Of a stretch of 64,000 bases of DNA, positions 7,559 to 15,611 are shown in pieces (position 1 is the first letter of the stretch; every line of letters begins with the position of its first letter). The notes below the pieces were generated by a model, which saw only the letters and a list, made by a program, of their open reading frames with translations, made no database searches and was not told the origin of the DNA. The DNA lies in the NCBI RefSeq assembly GCF_037126265.1, contig NZ_JAYLLN010000006.1, forward strand, positions 77,864 through 141,863, given 5' to 3'. Source of the stretch: Sphingobacterium tenebrionis. Lineage in GTDB: Bacteria > Bacteroidota > Bacteroidia > Sphingobacteriales > Sphingobacteriaceae. The position numbers and the translations under genes are program-made.

Positions 7559-9954
7559 TTTGGATTGCTTTCAGACATGATCTGATAAGCAGTTTCTACC
7601 ACATCATCTACAGCAGGTTTAGTGAAGTAATCACCATCTGATCCGTATGGCGGTCTATGTGCTTTAGCGGTCAAAGTCCTAGGTTTAGCATCCAGGAAGT
7701 AATAACCACCTTGTTTTTCTAAAATCTCATGGGTAATGAACGCTGATGCCCCTCCTGGAAAATCCTCATCGACAACCAATAATCTATTGGTCTTCTCCAA
7801 TGATTTTGCTGAAATAGCTTCCCTATCAAAAGGTTGTAGACATTGTGCGTCGATAATTTCAATCGAAATTCCGACCTTATCCAATTCCAATGCAGCCTCC
7901 TGAACGATCCTTAACGTAGAGCCATAAGAAACAACCGTGATATCAGATCCTTCCCTTAACAGCTCTGCCTTGCCGATCGGCACGGTGAAATCACCAATAT
8001 TTGCAGGCATTTTTTCTTTCAAACGGTACCCATTCAAGCATTCGATGACCAATGCTGGTTCATCCCCTTTTAATAAGGTATTGTACATACCAGCAGCTTG
8101 CGTCATGTTCCTTGGTACACAGATATGCACTCCGCGAAGCCCGCCCAATAAAACTGACATCGGAGAACCCGAATGCCAGATCCCTTCTAAACGGTGCCCC
8201 CTCGTTCTCACGATCAAAGGCGCCTTCTGCTGACCTTTAGTCCGATAGCTCAAGCTTGCCAGATCATCACTCAATACAGGAAATGCGTAGATCAGATAAT
8301 CGAGGTATTGGATCTCAGCAATCGGTCTGAAACCACGTACCGCAAGCCCAATACCCTTTCCAATAATGGCAGTCTCCCGAATTCCAGTATCAAATATACG
8401 TTGTTCACCAAATTCCTCCTGTAGTCCAGCAAAACCTTGGTTCACATCTCCAATTTTCCCTACATCTTCTCCAAATGCCAATAAACGAGCATCCTTATCA
8501 AAATTAGCTCGGAAGCAGGCATTCAGAACTTCCCTACCATCTACGATAGCCGCATCTGCATCATAGTTTGCAGGAATCTCCTCCACCTTTAGCGGAGAAT
8601 GCTGTGTAGAAGAATACAACTTATCGTTGAAGCGGAAACTATTAAGCTCCTGACTTTTTTTGTACCAAGCCAATAACTCTTCTTTTCCAGCAACCTCCAC
8701 ACCGCGCAACTCCCTGATCACCCTTCTAACATTGACATAAACCTCCTTTAGAGAAGGCTCTGTAATAGACAATAAGGTTTTCAAAGGTATTTCCACTGCG
8801 TGGTGATTGATCCCCTGAAGCAGTTCAATGGCTTCCGTTAGATCAACCTGTAAGGTCTTTTTATAATCTGACCAGGCACGTTTCTGTTCTTGTCGAACAA
8901 AATCCTTGGCCTCTGATTCAATCTGTTTTAATTCCTCTTCATCTGCAATACCCGAACTCAACATCCATTCCCGCATGCGGTCATTACAATCAAAATCCGT
9001 CTCCCAAGTCAATCGTTCGGGAGATTTATATCTTTCATGCGAACCCGAGGAAGAGTGTCCCTGAGGTTGGGTCATTTCATAGACATGCACCAAACATGGT
9101 TTGCAATGCTCACGAGCATATTCTGCAGCCTTTTCGTACACCTCACAAAGCCCGGCATAATCCCATCCTTTGACCTTAAAGATCTGGTAGCCTTGTCCTG
9201 ACTCATCCTCCTGAAATCCCCTCAACACGTTGGAAATATCCCCTTTGGTTGTTTGAATTTCATTAGGAACCGAAATCCCATAGCCATCATCCCAAATGGA
9301 GATCACGACTGGAATCTGCTTTACCCCAGCGGCATTCACCGTCTCCCAGAACACACCTTCTGAGGTAGATGCATTTCCAATGGTACAGAAGATTACTTCC
9401 TGACCATCTTTGGTAAACTTTTCACTGTGTGAAAGCCCTGGATTGTTACGATATAGTTTAGAGGCTAAGCCGAGGCCGAGAATTCTGGCCATCTGCCCAC
9501 CTGTAGTAGATACATCCGAAAAGGAGTTGACCTGAGCGGTCTGATCCAACCATTCGCCATCCTCATCCAATAATTTCGTGGAGAAATGGGCCACCATCTG
9601 CCTACCTCCGGAGGAAGTATCAGCGGAAAGGTCGGGATTGGAATACAATTGGGAAAAGAAATGATAGATACTGCTGATGCCTAAGGCAAATGCTAAGGTT
9701 TGATCCCGGTAATACCCAGAACGCCAATCTCCAGGTTTGAAAACCTTGGATAAAGCAATTTGTGCTAATTCTTTTCCGTCGCCAAAAATCCCAAACTTTG
9801 CTTTCCCGGTCAGCACTTCTTTCCTTCCCAACAAACTTACGATACGGCTTTGAACGGCTAGTTTATAATCGTCTATAAGGACCTGGCGGAATTCCTCATA
9901 ACTAATTTTCTCTGAATTAAATTGCACTGGTCTTGTCGCGTTTAAATCTGACAT
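7537..9954 (-). CDS. Fused alpha/beta 2-oxoacid dehydrogenase E1
   Basis: Thiamine-diphosphate-dependent E1 of a 2-oxoacid dehydrogenase complex, probably branched-chain (2-oxoisovalerate) type. The 805 residues join an alpha-like half (about 1-370; the cofactor region holds GNASTSEG and DDGYGISVP) to a beta-like half (from about 470; LLAFGEDVG, GIRETAIIGKGIGLAVRG, AEIQYLDYL and a C-terminal transketolase domain with VVDEDFPGG). Fused E1 chains of this length are common in Bacteroidota. The E2 and E3 genes are not in the window. A perfect -7 box (TACTTTTG, 9982 down to 9975) lies 21 bases upstream of the ATG. Substrate choice cannot be told from sequence alone. Confidence 0.88.
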   Translation of the reverse strand: MSDLNATRPVQFNSEKISYEEFRQVLIDDYKLAVQSRIVSLLGRKEVLTGKAKFGIFGDGKELAQIALSKVFKPGDWRSGYYRDQTLAFALGISSIYHFFSQLYSNPDLSADTSSGGRQMVAHFSTKLLDEDGEWLDQTAQVNSFSDVSTTGGQMARILGLGLASKLYRNNPGLSHSEKFTKDGQEVIFCTIGNASTSEGVFWETVNAAGVKQIPVVISIWDDGYGISVPNEIQTTKGDISNVLRGFQEDESGQGYQIFKVKGWDYAGLCEVYEKAAEYAREHCKPCLVHVYEMTQPQGHSSSGSHERYKSPERLTWETDFDCNDRMREWMLSSGIADEEELKQIESEAKDFVRQEQKRAWSDYKKTLQVDLTEAIELLQGINHHAVEIPLKTLLSITEPSLKEVYVNVRRVIRELRGVEVAGKEELLAWYKKSQELNSFRFNDKLYSSTQHSPLKVEEIPANYDADAAIVDGREVLNACFRANFDKDARLLAFGEDVGKIGDVNQGFAGLQEEFGEQRIFDTGIRETAIIGKGIGLAVRGFRPIAEIQYLDYLIYAFPVLSDDLASLSYRTKGQQKAPLIVRTRGHRLEGIWHSGSPMSVLLGGLRGVHICVPRNMTQAAGMYNTLLKGDEPALVIECLNGYRLKEKMPANIGDFTVPIGKAELLREGSDITVVSYGSTLRIVQEAALELDKVGISIEIIDAQCLQPFDREAISAKSLEKTNRLLVVDEDFPGGASAFITHEILEKQGGYYFLDAKPRTLTAKAHRPPYGSDGDYFTKPAVDDVVETAYQIMSESNPKKYPPLF

Positions 9955-10096
9955 TAAAGTGTTTCCTGTTTTAACAAAAGTAATAAAATAAACCTGTATA
10001 TCTTAATCCGAAGAGAGGTTTAATCCCATGTAATTTGAATTAATCACTTAACATTAGGACTTTATTCACTACTTTTAGCCGTATTTTTATTTTAAC

Positions 10097-10834
10097 ATGA
10101 GTAATATCCATTTTTTTGATGCTAGCAACGGCGCAGGAAATTTTGGTGATCTAGAGAAAACCATTGCTGTCAACAACCTATTAGAGATCCCTTTGCCCGA
10201 ACGGGATGGGAAATGGATTGCAGCCTTTATTGAAAATATTTCCGAAGCGAATTTACAGGTAGCCGAACCTGAGATCATTATGAGTACGGAGGGCTTCCCC
10301 TACTTTAACCTGAAAACGGTGGCCAATGGGGAGAATTTCCATGCCTATGTGATAAAAAATAAACTTTCGACCTTATTAAAAAGCGGATTTGGGGTGGCGA
10401 TCAATACCCATAAGGAGCAGCCGGATTGGATGTTCAGTTATGGGGATCTGTTGAACCTGGAATTGAATGGCGAATATTACACCGATGAGAGCCTATTTTC
10501 CAAGAACACGGGTGATTTTGCAATCGGAAGCGATGAGGAGATCCTTGTTGGTCAACCATCCGAGGAGATCCTACCTGCCTATGTGAGGCGACATATGAGT
10601 GAATTCCTACAATATTCAGGCGTTCGAAATCCGATGGTCATGTTGATCGCGAGGAATTATACCGATGAAGAAAAAGTTTCGCAGGATCTGGTGCTGAATC
10701 TTACGCCAAAGAACTTTGCGAATGAGCGGGAATATCAGCAGGCGATGAATACCATTTCCTGGTTTCTACCAAAACATTATTCATTGGTTGGATTAGATTC
10801 GGAAGCGGTTGAATCGGGTTTTCAACCCTTATAG
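10097..10834 (+). CDS. Uncharacterised 245-residue protein
   Basis: I do not recognise this family. The protein is soluble, acidic and without a signal peptide or membrane segment. It opens with SNIHFFDASNGAGNFGDLEK and alternates charged and aromatic stretches in a way that suggests a mixed alpha/beta fold; the region DEEILVGQPSEEILPAYVRR and the C-terminal WFLPKHYSLVGLDSEAVE are its most distinctive parts. A near-consensus -7 box (TACTTTTA, 10070-10077) lies 20 bases upstream. It precedes the Nudix gene by 24 bases on the same strand, so the two are probably cotranscribed. Function unknown. Confidence 0.7.
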   Translation: MSNIHFFDASNGAGNFGDLEKTIAVNNLLEIPLPERDGKWIAAFIENISEANLQVAEPEIIMSTEGFPYFNLKTVANGENFHAYVIKNKLSTLLKSGFGVAINTHKEQPDWMFSYGDLLNLELNGEYYTDESLFSKNTGDFAIGSDEEILVGQPSEEILPAYVRRHMSEFLQYSGVRNPMVMLIARNYTDEEKVSQDLVLNLTPKNFANEREYQQAMNTISWFLPKHYSLVGLDSEAVESGFQPL

Positions 10835-10858
10835 TCCAAATAAAAATTTAATAATAAT

Positions 10859-11320
10859 ATGTATTTATTCAATGTCCGGGTGTATGGCATCCTGGTGAAT
10901 GAGCGTGGAGAGGTATTGATCAGTGATGAGCGCACCGAAAACGTTTCATTCACGAAGTTTCCTGGTGGAGGACTAGAATATGGGGAAGGTCTGTTAGACG
11001 CCCTTAAAAGAGAGTATCAGGAAGAGACGGGGATGGAGATAGAAGTGGTGAGACACATCTATACAACCGATTTTTGGGAGAAATCGAGCTTTAACGAGAG
11101 CCAGATAATTTCCATTTACTACCAGGTGAGGTGTTTGAATGAGGTAGATTTAAAGATTAGGACGGAAGTTTTTGATTTTCGGGAGGAGTCTATTGAAGGT
11201 AAGTTACAATCCTTTCGTTTGATTCCTTTAAAGGTATTACAGGCGAAAGATTTTACGTTTAAAACGGATCAAGTTGCTTGGTTAGAATTTTTAAAAGTTG
11301 CAGATAAAATCAAATTATAA
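10859..11320 (+). CDS. Nudix hydrolase
   Basis: The 153-residue protein carries a complete Nudix box (G-x5-E-x7-REUxEExGU) at about residues 38-60: it reads GGLEYGEGLLDALK followed by REYQEETGM. Nudix enzymes hydrolyse nucleoside diphosphates linked to another group, using Mg held by the REYQEE glutamates. The substrate is not predictable from the flanking sequence. It sits 24 bases after the uncharacterised gene. A promoter-like pair of boxes follows about 20 bases past its stop. Confidence 0.88.
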   Translation: MYLFNVRVYGILVNERGEVLISDERTENVSFTKFPGGGLEYGEGLLDALKREYQEETGMEIEVVRHIYTTDFWEKSSFNESQIISIYYQVRCLNEVDLKIRTEVFDFREESIEGKLQSFRLIPLKVLQAKDFTFKTDQVAWLEFLKVADKIKL

Positions 11321-11340
11321 TATAAATGTTGCAACTTTTA

Positions 11341-11372
11341 TTTGATATTATAACAAAAGGTTTTTACTTTTA
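11341..11372 (+). promoter_or_regulatory. Promoter of a candidate small RNA
   Basis: TTTG at 11341-11344 and TACTTTTA at 11365-11372 are separated by 20 bases, matching the Bacteroidota consensus except for the last base of the -7 box. Transcription would begin near 11379, after the Nudix stop codon. Confidence 0.5.
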
Positions 11373-11378
11373 CAGTAG

Positions 11379-11502
11379 GTCTTGGAGATGAGATGAGAAT
11401 CCAAATTCAAGATTTATGTTTTGAAAACACCTAGTTCTATAGGGTTTTATTAATAGTTAGTGTGATTTTAAGGCGATACTCCCCGTATCGCCTTATTTTT
11501 TT
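11379..11502 (+). ncRNA. Candidate intergenic small RNA, about 125 nt
   Basis: A promoter-like pair ends at 11372 and a strong terminator ends at 11502. Between them no frame longer than a few codons opens with ATG, so the product would be non-coding. I recognise no known RNA family; length and position do not fit tmRNA or SRP RNA. The alternative is that this is simply the Nudix 3' untranslated region and the promoter is a chance match. Confidence 0.4.
11470..11502 (+). terminator. Terminator of the candidate small RNA / Nudix transcript
   Basis: A perfect 10-base-pair stem (AAGGCGATAC 11470-11479 with GTATCGCCTT 11485-11494) with loop TCCCC is followed by A and a run of eight T. Confidence 0.85.
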
Positions 11503-11596
11503 GAAGTTTTTTGAGGTGTTTTCGAGGTATTTTTGAAGTTGTAGTGAGGTTGTAGTGAGGTTTTTTTGATGGCAGATATCTTAAAAGGAAAAAAAA

Positions 11597-11697
11597 CGTC
11601 ATTGCGAGGAACGAAGCAATCTTTATTTAAGTCGAAAGATTGCTTCGTTCCTCGCAATGACGAAAATGTCGCAATGACGATAATGTCGCAATGACGA
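11597..11697. repeat. REP-like palindrome A with tandem tail
   Basis: A perfect 28-base inverted repeat (11597-11624 and 11635-11662, opening CGTCATTGCGAGGAACGAAG) flanks a 10-base spacer. The right end is followed by two further partial copies of its terminus (TCGCAATGACGA at about 11669-11680 and 11686-11697). Related copies occur near 18022, 18974, 34281, 57660 and 63812. Such palindromes are widespread in bacteria and are often moved by REP-associated transposases; none is encoded here. Confidence 0.85.
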
Positions 11698-11751
11698 GAT
11701 GGTAGACAGGACGAGAGTCCTAGCCGAAAGAGCTCTTACTTAAAAAAACTC

Positions 11752-11883
11752 CTACCTAAAAAAATAAGCCAAAGCCACTACCACAGCACCACCAATAATG
11801 ATTATCCATTTATTGACATCACCACCATGTGCCCCTTCTTGACTCTTATACTTATAATCTCTTTTAAATTTATCTAAATCCAT
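11752..11883 (-). CDS. Small single-pass membrane protein, 43 residues
   Basis: A 43-codon frame opens with ATG at 11883, five bases after a GGGAG Shine-Dalgarno-like stretch, and ends at TAG 11754-11752. The N-terminal half is charged (MDLDKFKRDYKYKSQEGAHG) and the C-terminal half is one hydrophobic helix (NKWIIIIGGAVVVALAYFF) ending in Arg. The clean split between polar and membrane parts and the ribosome site argue for a real gene. It lies 174 bases downstream of rlmH on the same strand, with room for its own promoter. Function unknown; small tail-anchored stress or regulatory proteins have this shape. Confidence 0.55.
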   Translation of the reverse strand: MDLDKFKRDYKYKSQEGAHGGDVNKWIIIIGGAVVVALAYFFR

Positions 11884-12057
11884 AACACTCCCTTTCTTAT
11901 TTAATTCTTGAATGATTTAATTCTTAGATGCAATCAAACCCTAATTTACACAAAATTTCTTCAAAAATTACCAACAACCAAGATTCCCCTTATGCAAAAA
12001 CTATCATCTCTCTCCTCAAAACCCAGCAATCCCCCTCAATAAAATCCTTCAACCTAT

Positions 12058-12531
12058 CTACTCATGATGATATGGCTCCCCCCTCATGATCGTATAAGCC
12101 CGATACAACTGCTCCACAAAAAACATCCTGATCATCTGGTGCGAAAAGGTCATCCGTGACAAAGAAAGTTTATAATTCCCCCTATTGTAAACCTCCTCCG
12201 AAAACCCATATGGCCCGCCGATCAACAACACCAAACTCGACACACTGGAAACCATCTGCTTCTCCAAAAAAGCCGAAAACTCCACAGAACTCAATTCCTT
12301 CCCCCGTTCATCCAATAAAATCACGAAATCCTGATTGCTCACGCTCTTCAATAACAAAGCTCCCTCTTTTTCCTTCTGCTGTTCCTGGCTCAAGTTCTTC
12401 ACATTCTTCAAATCCGGAATCACCTGCAATTGAAAATTACAATAATGTTTCAAGCGCTTAGTATACACTTCAATTCCATCCAAAATATGTCTATCATCTG
12501 TCTTTCCAATACAGACCAACGTAATTTTCAT
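12058..12531 (-). CDS. rlmH: 23S rRNA (pseudouridine1915-N3)-methyltransferase
   Basis: RlmH methylates the pseudouridine at 1915 in helix 69 of 23S rRNA using S-adenosylmethionine. The 157-residue length is typical. The SPOUT-fold signature LLIGGPYGFS and the C-terminal SLSRMTFSHQMIRMFFVEQL and YRAYTIMRGEPYHH are nearly those of the family, ending in the expected YHH. A -7 box TATATTTG (12555 down to 12548) lies 16 bases upstream of the ATG. Gene stands alone between the small membrane protein and the yceI-like gene. Confidence 0.95.
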   Translation of the reverse strand: MKITLVCIGKTDDRHILDGIEVYTKRLKHYCNFQLQVIPDLKNVKNLSQEQQKEKEGALLLKSVSNQDFVILLDERGKELSSVEFSAFLEKQMVSSVSSLVLLIGGPYGFSEEVYNRGNYKLSLSRMTFSHQMIRMFFVEQLYRAYTIMRGEPYHHE

Positions 12532-12610
12532 TCTAAGTAAATTAAATCAAATATATTTCCACCCTTTCCATCCAACTGCATCATCAACCATCCCAAGCCC
12601 AAAAATAAAC

Positions 12611-12643
12611 AAAAAAGGCAACCCTTTATGAAAAGGATTGCCT
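12611..12643 (-). terminator. Terminator of the yceI-like gene
   Basis: On the minus strand the stem AGGCAA/TTGCCT (12638-12643 and 12616-12621), extended by five pairs after one mismatch, ends in a T-run (complement of 12611-12616). It lies about 70 bases past the stop. Confidence 0.7.
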
Positions 12644-12714
12644 CATATTCCTAAAGCCTAACCAAGATTATTAAAAGCGCATTAGCTTACCTTTCAAAAT
12701 CCCTTAAAAGCTAT

Positions 12715-13350
12715 TTATTTTTTAGCTACCAAAGTAACGTCAAAGTTGATCTCTTTAGAAATCAAATCATCTTCTTTACCTGCATAGTTCACTCCCCATT
12801 GAGCACGCTCAATATTGAAGTTAGCTGTTGCTTTAACATCAGTTTCTGTTGCTTCTGTTACTTTAGCATCAAAAGTGATGTTTTTGCTGATTCCTTTGAT
12901 CACTAAGTTTCCAGAAATCACTAAATCTTGATCAGTTGCACCTGCTTTAACCTCTGTAATTGTGAATGAAGCCTCCGGATGAGTCGCAACAGCGAAGAAA
13001 TCATCAGCTTTCAAGTGGCCATCCAATTTTTGTTTGTATTCACCTTCCAAGTCAGTAGAGCTGATGCTGTTCATATCCAATACAAAGTTTCCGCCAGTTA
13101 ATTTACCAGCATCAACAGTGATCGATCCAGATTTGATGTTTACAGTACCTGTGTGTGCACCAGTTACTTTAGTACCTTTCCAAACCAATTTAGAAGCAGT
13201 AGTGTCTACATTGTAAACCGATCCTGCAACAGCAGTAGTGTTTTCTACGGCAACTGAATCTTTGGTTTCCGCTTTTTTACCTTCAGGGTTTCCAGCACAA
13301 GATGCTAATACAAGAGCAGCGATAGCTGATAATAATGTGATTTTTCTCAT
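12715..13350 (-). CDS. YceI family lipoprotein
   Basis: A 211-residue protein beginning MRKITLLSAIAALVLASCAG: a lipoprotein signal with lipobox LASC, followed by a 25-residue polar linker. The rest (about 45-211) is a YceI domain, the lipocalin-like fold that binds polyisoprenoids in characterised members; SKLVWKGTKVTGAHTGTV, FVLDMNSISSTDLEG and LKADDFFAVATHPEASF are the familiar blocks. I moved the start from an upstream codon to ATG 13350 so that the signal peptide is of normal length. Its promoter overlaps the murA terminator. Likely exported to the outer membrane or periplasm. Confidence 0.88.
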   Translation of the reverse strand: MRKITLLSAIAALVLASCAGNPEGKKAETKDSVAVENTTAVAGSVYNVDTTASKLVWKGTKVTGAHTGTVNIKSGSITVDAGKLTGGNFVLDMNSISSTDLEGEYKQKLDGHLKADDFFAVATHPEASFTITEVKAGATDQDLVISGNLVIKGISKNITFDAKVTEATETDVKATANFNIERAQWGVNYAGKEDDLISKEINFDVTLVAKK

Positions 13351-13381
13351 TTTTATATGTTGAAACATTTAATTAATGGCA

Positions 13382-13412
13382 CAAAAATAGGGTTGCCCTT
13401 TTATATGGGCAA
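13382..13412 (-). promoter_or_regulatory. Promoter of the yceI-like gene
   Basis: On the minus strand TTG (13412-13410) and a perfect -7 box TATTTTTG (13389-13382) are separated by 20 bases. The ATG is 31 bases downstream. The -33 element lies inside the stem of the murA terminator. Confidence 0.6.
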
Positions 13413-13416
13413 CCCT
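13384..13416 (-). terminator. Terminator of murA operon
   Basis: A perfect 10-base-pair stem (AGGGTTGCCC 13389-13398 with 13407-13416) with an 8-base loop; read on the minus strand it is followed by ATTTTTG. It lies about 60 bases past the murA stop. Confidence 0.7.
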
Positions 13417-13475
13417 TTGAACTTTTTTTAACATTAATCCGACAATCGTATTTTTAAACTACGATGTAAAAATAA

Positions 13476-14801
13476 TTAATGTCCGGCAGGTTGCGCTTCT
13501 ACACGACGGATATCCGCCCCTAAAGCTTTCAACCTTTCCTCAATATTTTGGTATCCTCTTTCGATCTGTTCAATGTTATAGATCGTTGATTTTCCTTGAG
13601 CAGACAATGCGGCGATCAATAGCGAAACCCCGGCACGAATATCCGGAGAGGTCATTTCTATACCACGTAATTTCGTTTGTTTGTTCAATCCAATCACGGT
13701 TGCACGGTGTGGATCACAAAGAATGATCTGAGCACCCATATCGATCAATTTATCCACAAAGAACAAACGGCTTTCGAACATCTTCTGGTGGATCAAGACA
13801 TTTCCTTTCGCCTGGATAGCGGTTACCAAACAGATACTCAACAAATCTGGCGTAAAACCTGGCCATGGAGCATCAGAAATTGTCAGGATCGACCCATCAA
13901 TAAAGGTGTCGATTTCGTAATGATCCTGCGCAGGAATGAATATATCGTCGCCACGAAGCTCAAATTTGATTCCTAAGCGTGAAAATACCGTTGGGATAAT
14001 ACCCAATTCCTGGAAACACACATCCTTGATCGTGATCTCGGATCCAGTCATTGCCGCTAGACCAATGAAAGAACCGATTTCGATCATATCCGGCAACATT
14101 CTATGCTCCGTACCACCTAAACGCTCTACCCCTTCAATGGTCAATAGATTAGAACCGATTCCGGAGATTTTTGCCCCCATGCGGTTCAACATCTTACACA
14201 ATTGCTGTAGGTACGGCTCGCAAGCAGCATTGTAGATCGTAGTTGTTCCTTTTGCCAAAACCGCAGCCATGACAATGTTTGCCGTACCTGTTACAGAAGC
14301 TTCATCCAATAGGATGTAAGTTCCTTTCAACTGGGTAGCATCTACATTGAAAAAGTGGTTTTCTGCATCATAAACAAACTTAGCCCCTAATTTTTCGAAT
14401 CCCAAGAAATGGGTATCCAAACGGCGGCGACCAATCTTGTCACCTCCTGGTTTAGGAATAGCCGCTTTACCGAATCTCGCCAACAAAGGACCAACGATCA
14501 TGATGGAACCTCTTAAGCTTCCACCTTTGCGTTTGAATTCTTCCGATTGGAAATAATCGATATTGATGTCCTTGGCTTCGAATTCGTAGGTATCCTGATT
14601 TACTCTATTGACCTTCACCCCTAAGGCAGCCAATAAATCGATCAATTTGTTCACATCCTTAATATCGGGGATGTTGCTGATGGTCATTTTTTCTTCCGTC
14701 AATAATACGGCTGAAATAATCTGTAGGGCTTCATTTTTCGCGCCCTGAGGAACAATCTCCCCTTTCAATGGTTTTCCACCATGAATTTCGAATGCATTCA
14801 T
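13476..14801 (-). CDS. murA: UDP-N-acetylglucosamine 1-carboxyvinyltransferase
   Basis: Catalyses the first committed step of peptidoglycan precursor synthesis, adding enolpyruvate to UDP-GlcNAc. The 441 residues match MurA from Bacteroidota. Motifs seen are PQGAKNEALQIISAVLLTEE at the N-terminus, the GSLRGSIMIVGPLLARFG region and the C-terminal DIRAGVSLLIAALSAQG. In the active loop, where many MurA proteins have the fosfomycin-target Cys in a PGGC(A/P)I(G)xR context, this one reads PKPGGDKIGRRRLD: the Cys position is occupied by Asp. It is the third gene of the uvrD-DUF4290-murA run, 24 bases after DUF4290. Confidence 0.94.
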   Translation of the reverse strand: MNAFEIHGGKPLKGEIVPQGAKNEALQIISAVLLTEEKMTISNIPDIKDVNKLIDLLAALGVKVNRVNQDTYEFEAKDINIDYFQSEEFKRKGGSLRGSIMIVGPLLARFGKAAIPKPGGDKIGRRRLDTHFLGFEKLGAKFVYDAENHFFNVDATQLKGTYILLDEASVTGTANIVMAAVLAKGTTTIYNAACEPYLQQLCKMLNRMGAKISGIGSNLLTIEGVERLGGTEHRMLPDMIEIGSFIGLAAMTGSEITIKDVCFQELGIIPTVFSRLGIKFELRGDDIFIPAQDHYEIDTFIDGSILTISDAPWPGFTPDLLSICLVTAIQAKGNVLIHQKMFESRLFFVDKLIDMGAQIILCDPHRATVIGLNKQTKLRGIEMTSPDIRAGVSLLIAALSAQGKSTIYNIEQIERGYQNIEERLKALGADIRRVEAQPAGH

Positions 14802-14825
14802 AAGATATATAGCGTAGTCGATGAA

Positions 14826-15566
14826 TTATTTTTGGTAATTATTCTTCCTTCCACCCGGATTGTTCATCGGGCGTTTGGAATTCGACATCTTCTTATTGTT
14901 GTTGTTATTGTTATTATTATTGTTGTTGTATTTGCGTTGGTTGTTGTTCTGTTGACTAGCACCAGAACTCGAACTACCGCCTGTGCTCTTCATCCTGTTT
15001 CCTGGAGGCGGCGTTTTGAAATCAACCTTGGTCAATACCGTATCCGCTGGTAGGGACAGTTCGCCGTTGGACAATAAAGAAAGATCATTCAGGATCTGTT
15101 CGTCCGATACGGAATCCTTGTTCCAGGTCAGGTAGGCCATCTTCATGAAATTGGCGATGCCAACTGTCATTTTCTGTCTAGCCTCTTCATTGGAAACTGC
15201 TTTTGCTTTGCGGATCATCTCTTCCACGGTATAGCCATAATGTTTGAAACGGATATTATGGTTCGGATATTTAAGGGAATCCGGTTTGTGGTGGATATTT
15301 TCTTTGGTCGGGATCGGGTATGGCGAATCTACATCGATCTTAAAATCAGAAATGATGTAAAGATGGTCCCATAGTTTATGTTTGAAATCCGATACATCGC
15401 GTAGATGCGGGTTCAGAACACCCATCATATCAATGACCACTTGTGCTAGGCGATTACGTTCTTCGCGATCTGTTAAGGTACAGATGTAATCGACCATGTT
15501 CTGCACATTCCTACCATATTCAGCTAGGATAAGTTTAGGTCTGGTACTGTTATAGTCAAAAATCAT
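14826..15566 (-). CDS. DUF4290 protein with poly-asparagine tail
   Basis: A 246-residue protein whose first 170 residues match the Bacteroidota family DUF4290 (opening MIFDYNSTRPKLILAEYGRN; later YGYTVEEMIRKA). The family has no settled function; its constant position next to murA suggests an envelope or housekeeping role. Residues about 190-246 are low-complexity: Ser/Gly, then Gln/Asn, with a run of eleven Asn, then a basic end. The Asn run is encoded by mixed AAC/AAT codons at about 14893-14928. Likely soluble and cytoplasmic. Sits between uvrD/pcrA (45 bases) and murA (24 bases). Confidence 0.85.
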   Translation of the reverse strand: MIFDYNSTRPKLILAEYGRNVQNMVDYICTLTDREERNRLAQVVIDMMGVLNPHLRDVSDFKHKLWDHLYIISDFKIDVDSPYPIPTKENIHHKPDSLKYPNHNIRFKHYGYTVEEMIRKAKAVSNEEARQKMTVGIANFMKMAYLTWNKDSVSDEQILNDLSLLSNGELSLPADTVLTKVDFKTPPPGNRMKSTGGSSSSGASQQNNNQRKYNNNNNNNNNNNKKMSNSKRPMNNPGGRKNNYQK

Positions 15567-15611
15567 ATTTATTGTTTTACCGTACAGGTAATTTATTTTA
15601 TTACTCTTGGA

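Noticed and set aside
14781..15053. Plus-strand frame rich in Val/Ile opposite the poly-Asn tail
   Set aside because: It is the antisense of the Asn repeat of DUF4290, which makes a spurious hydrophobic run.
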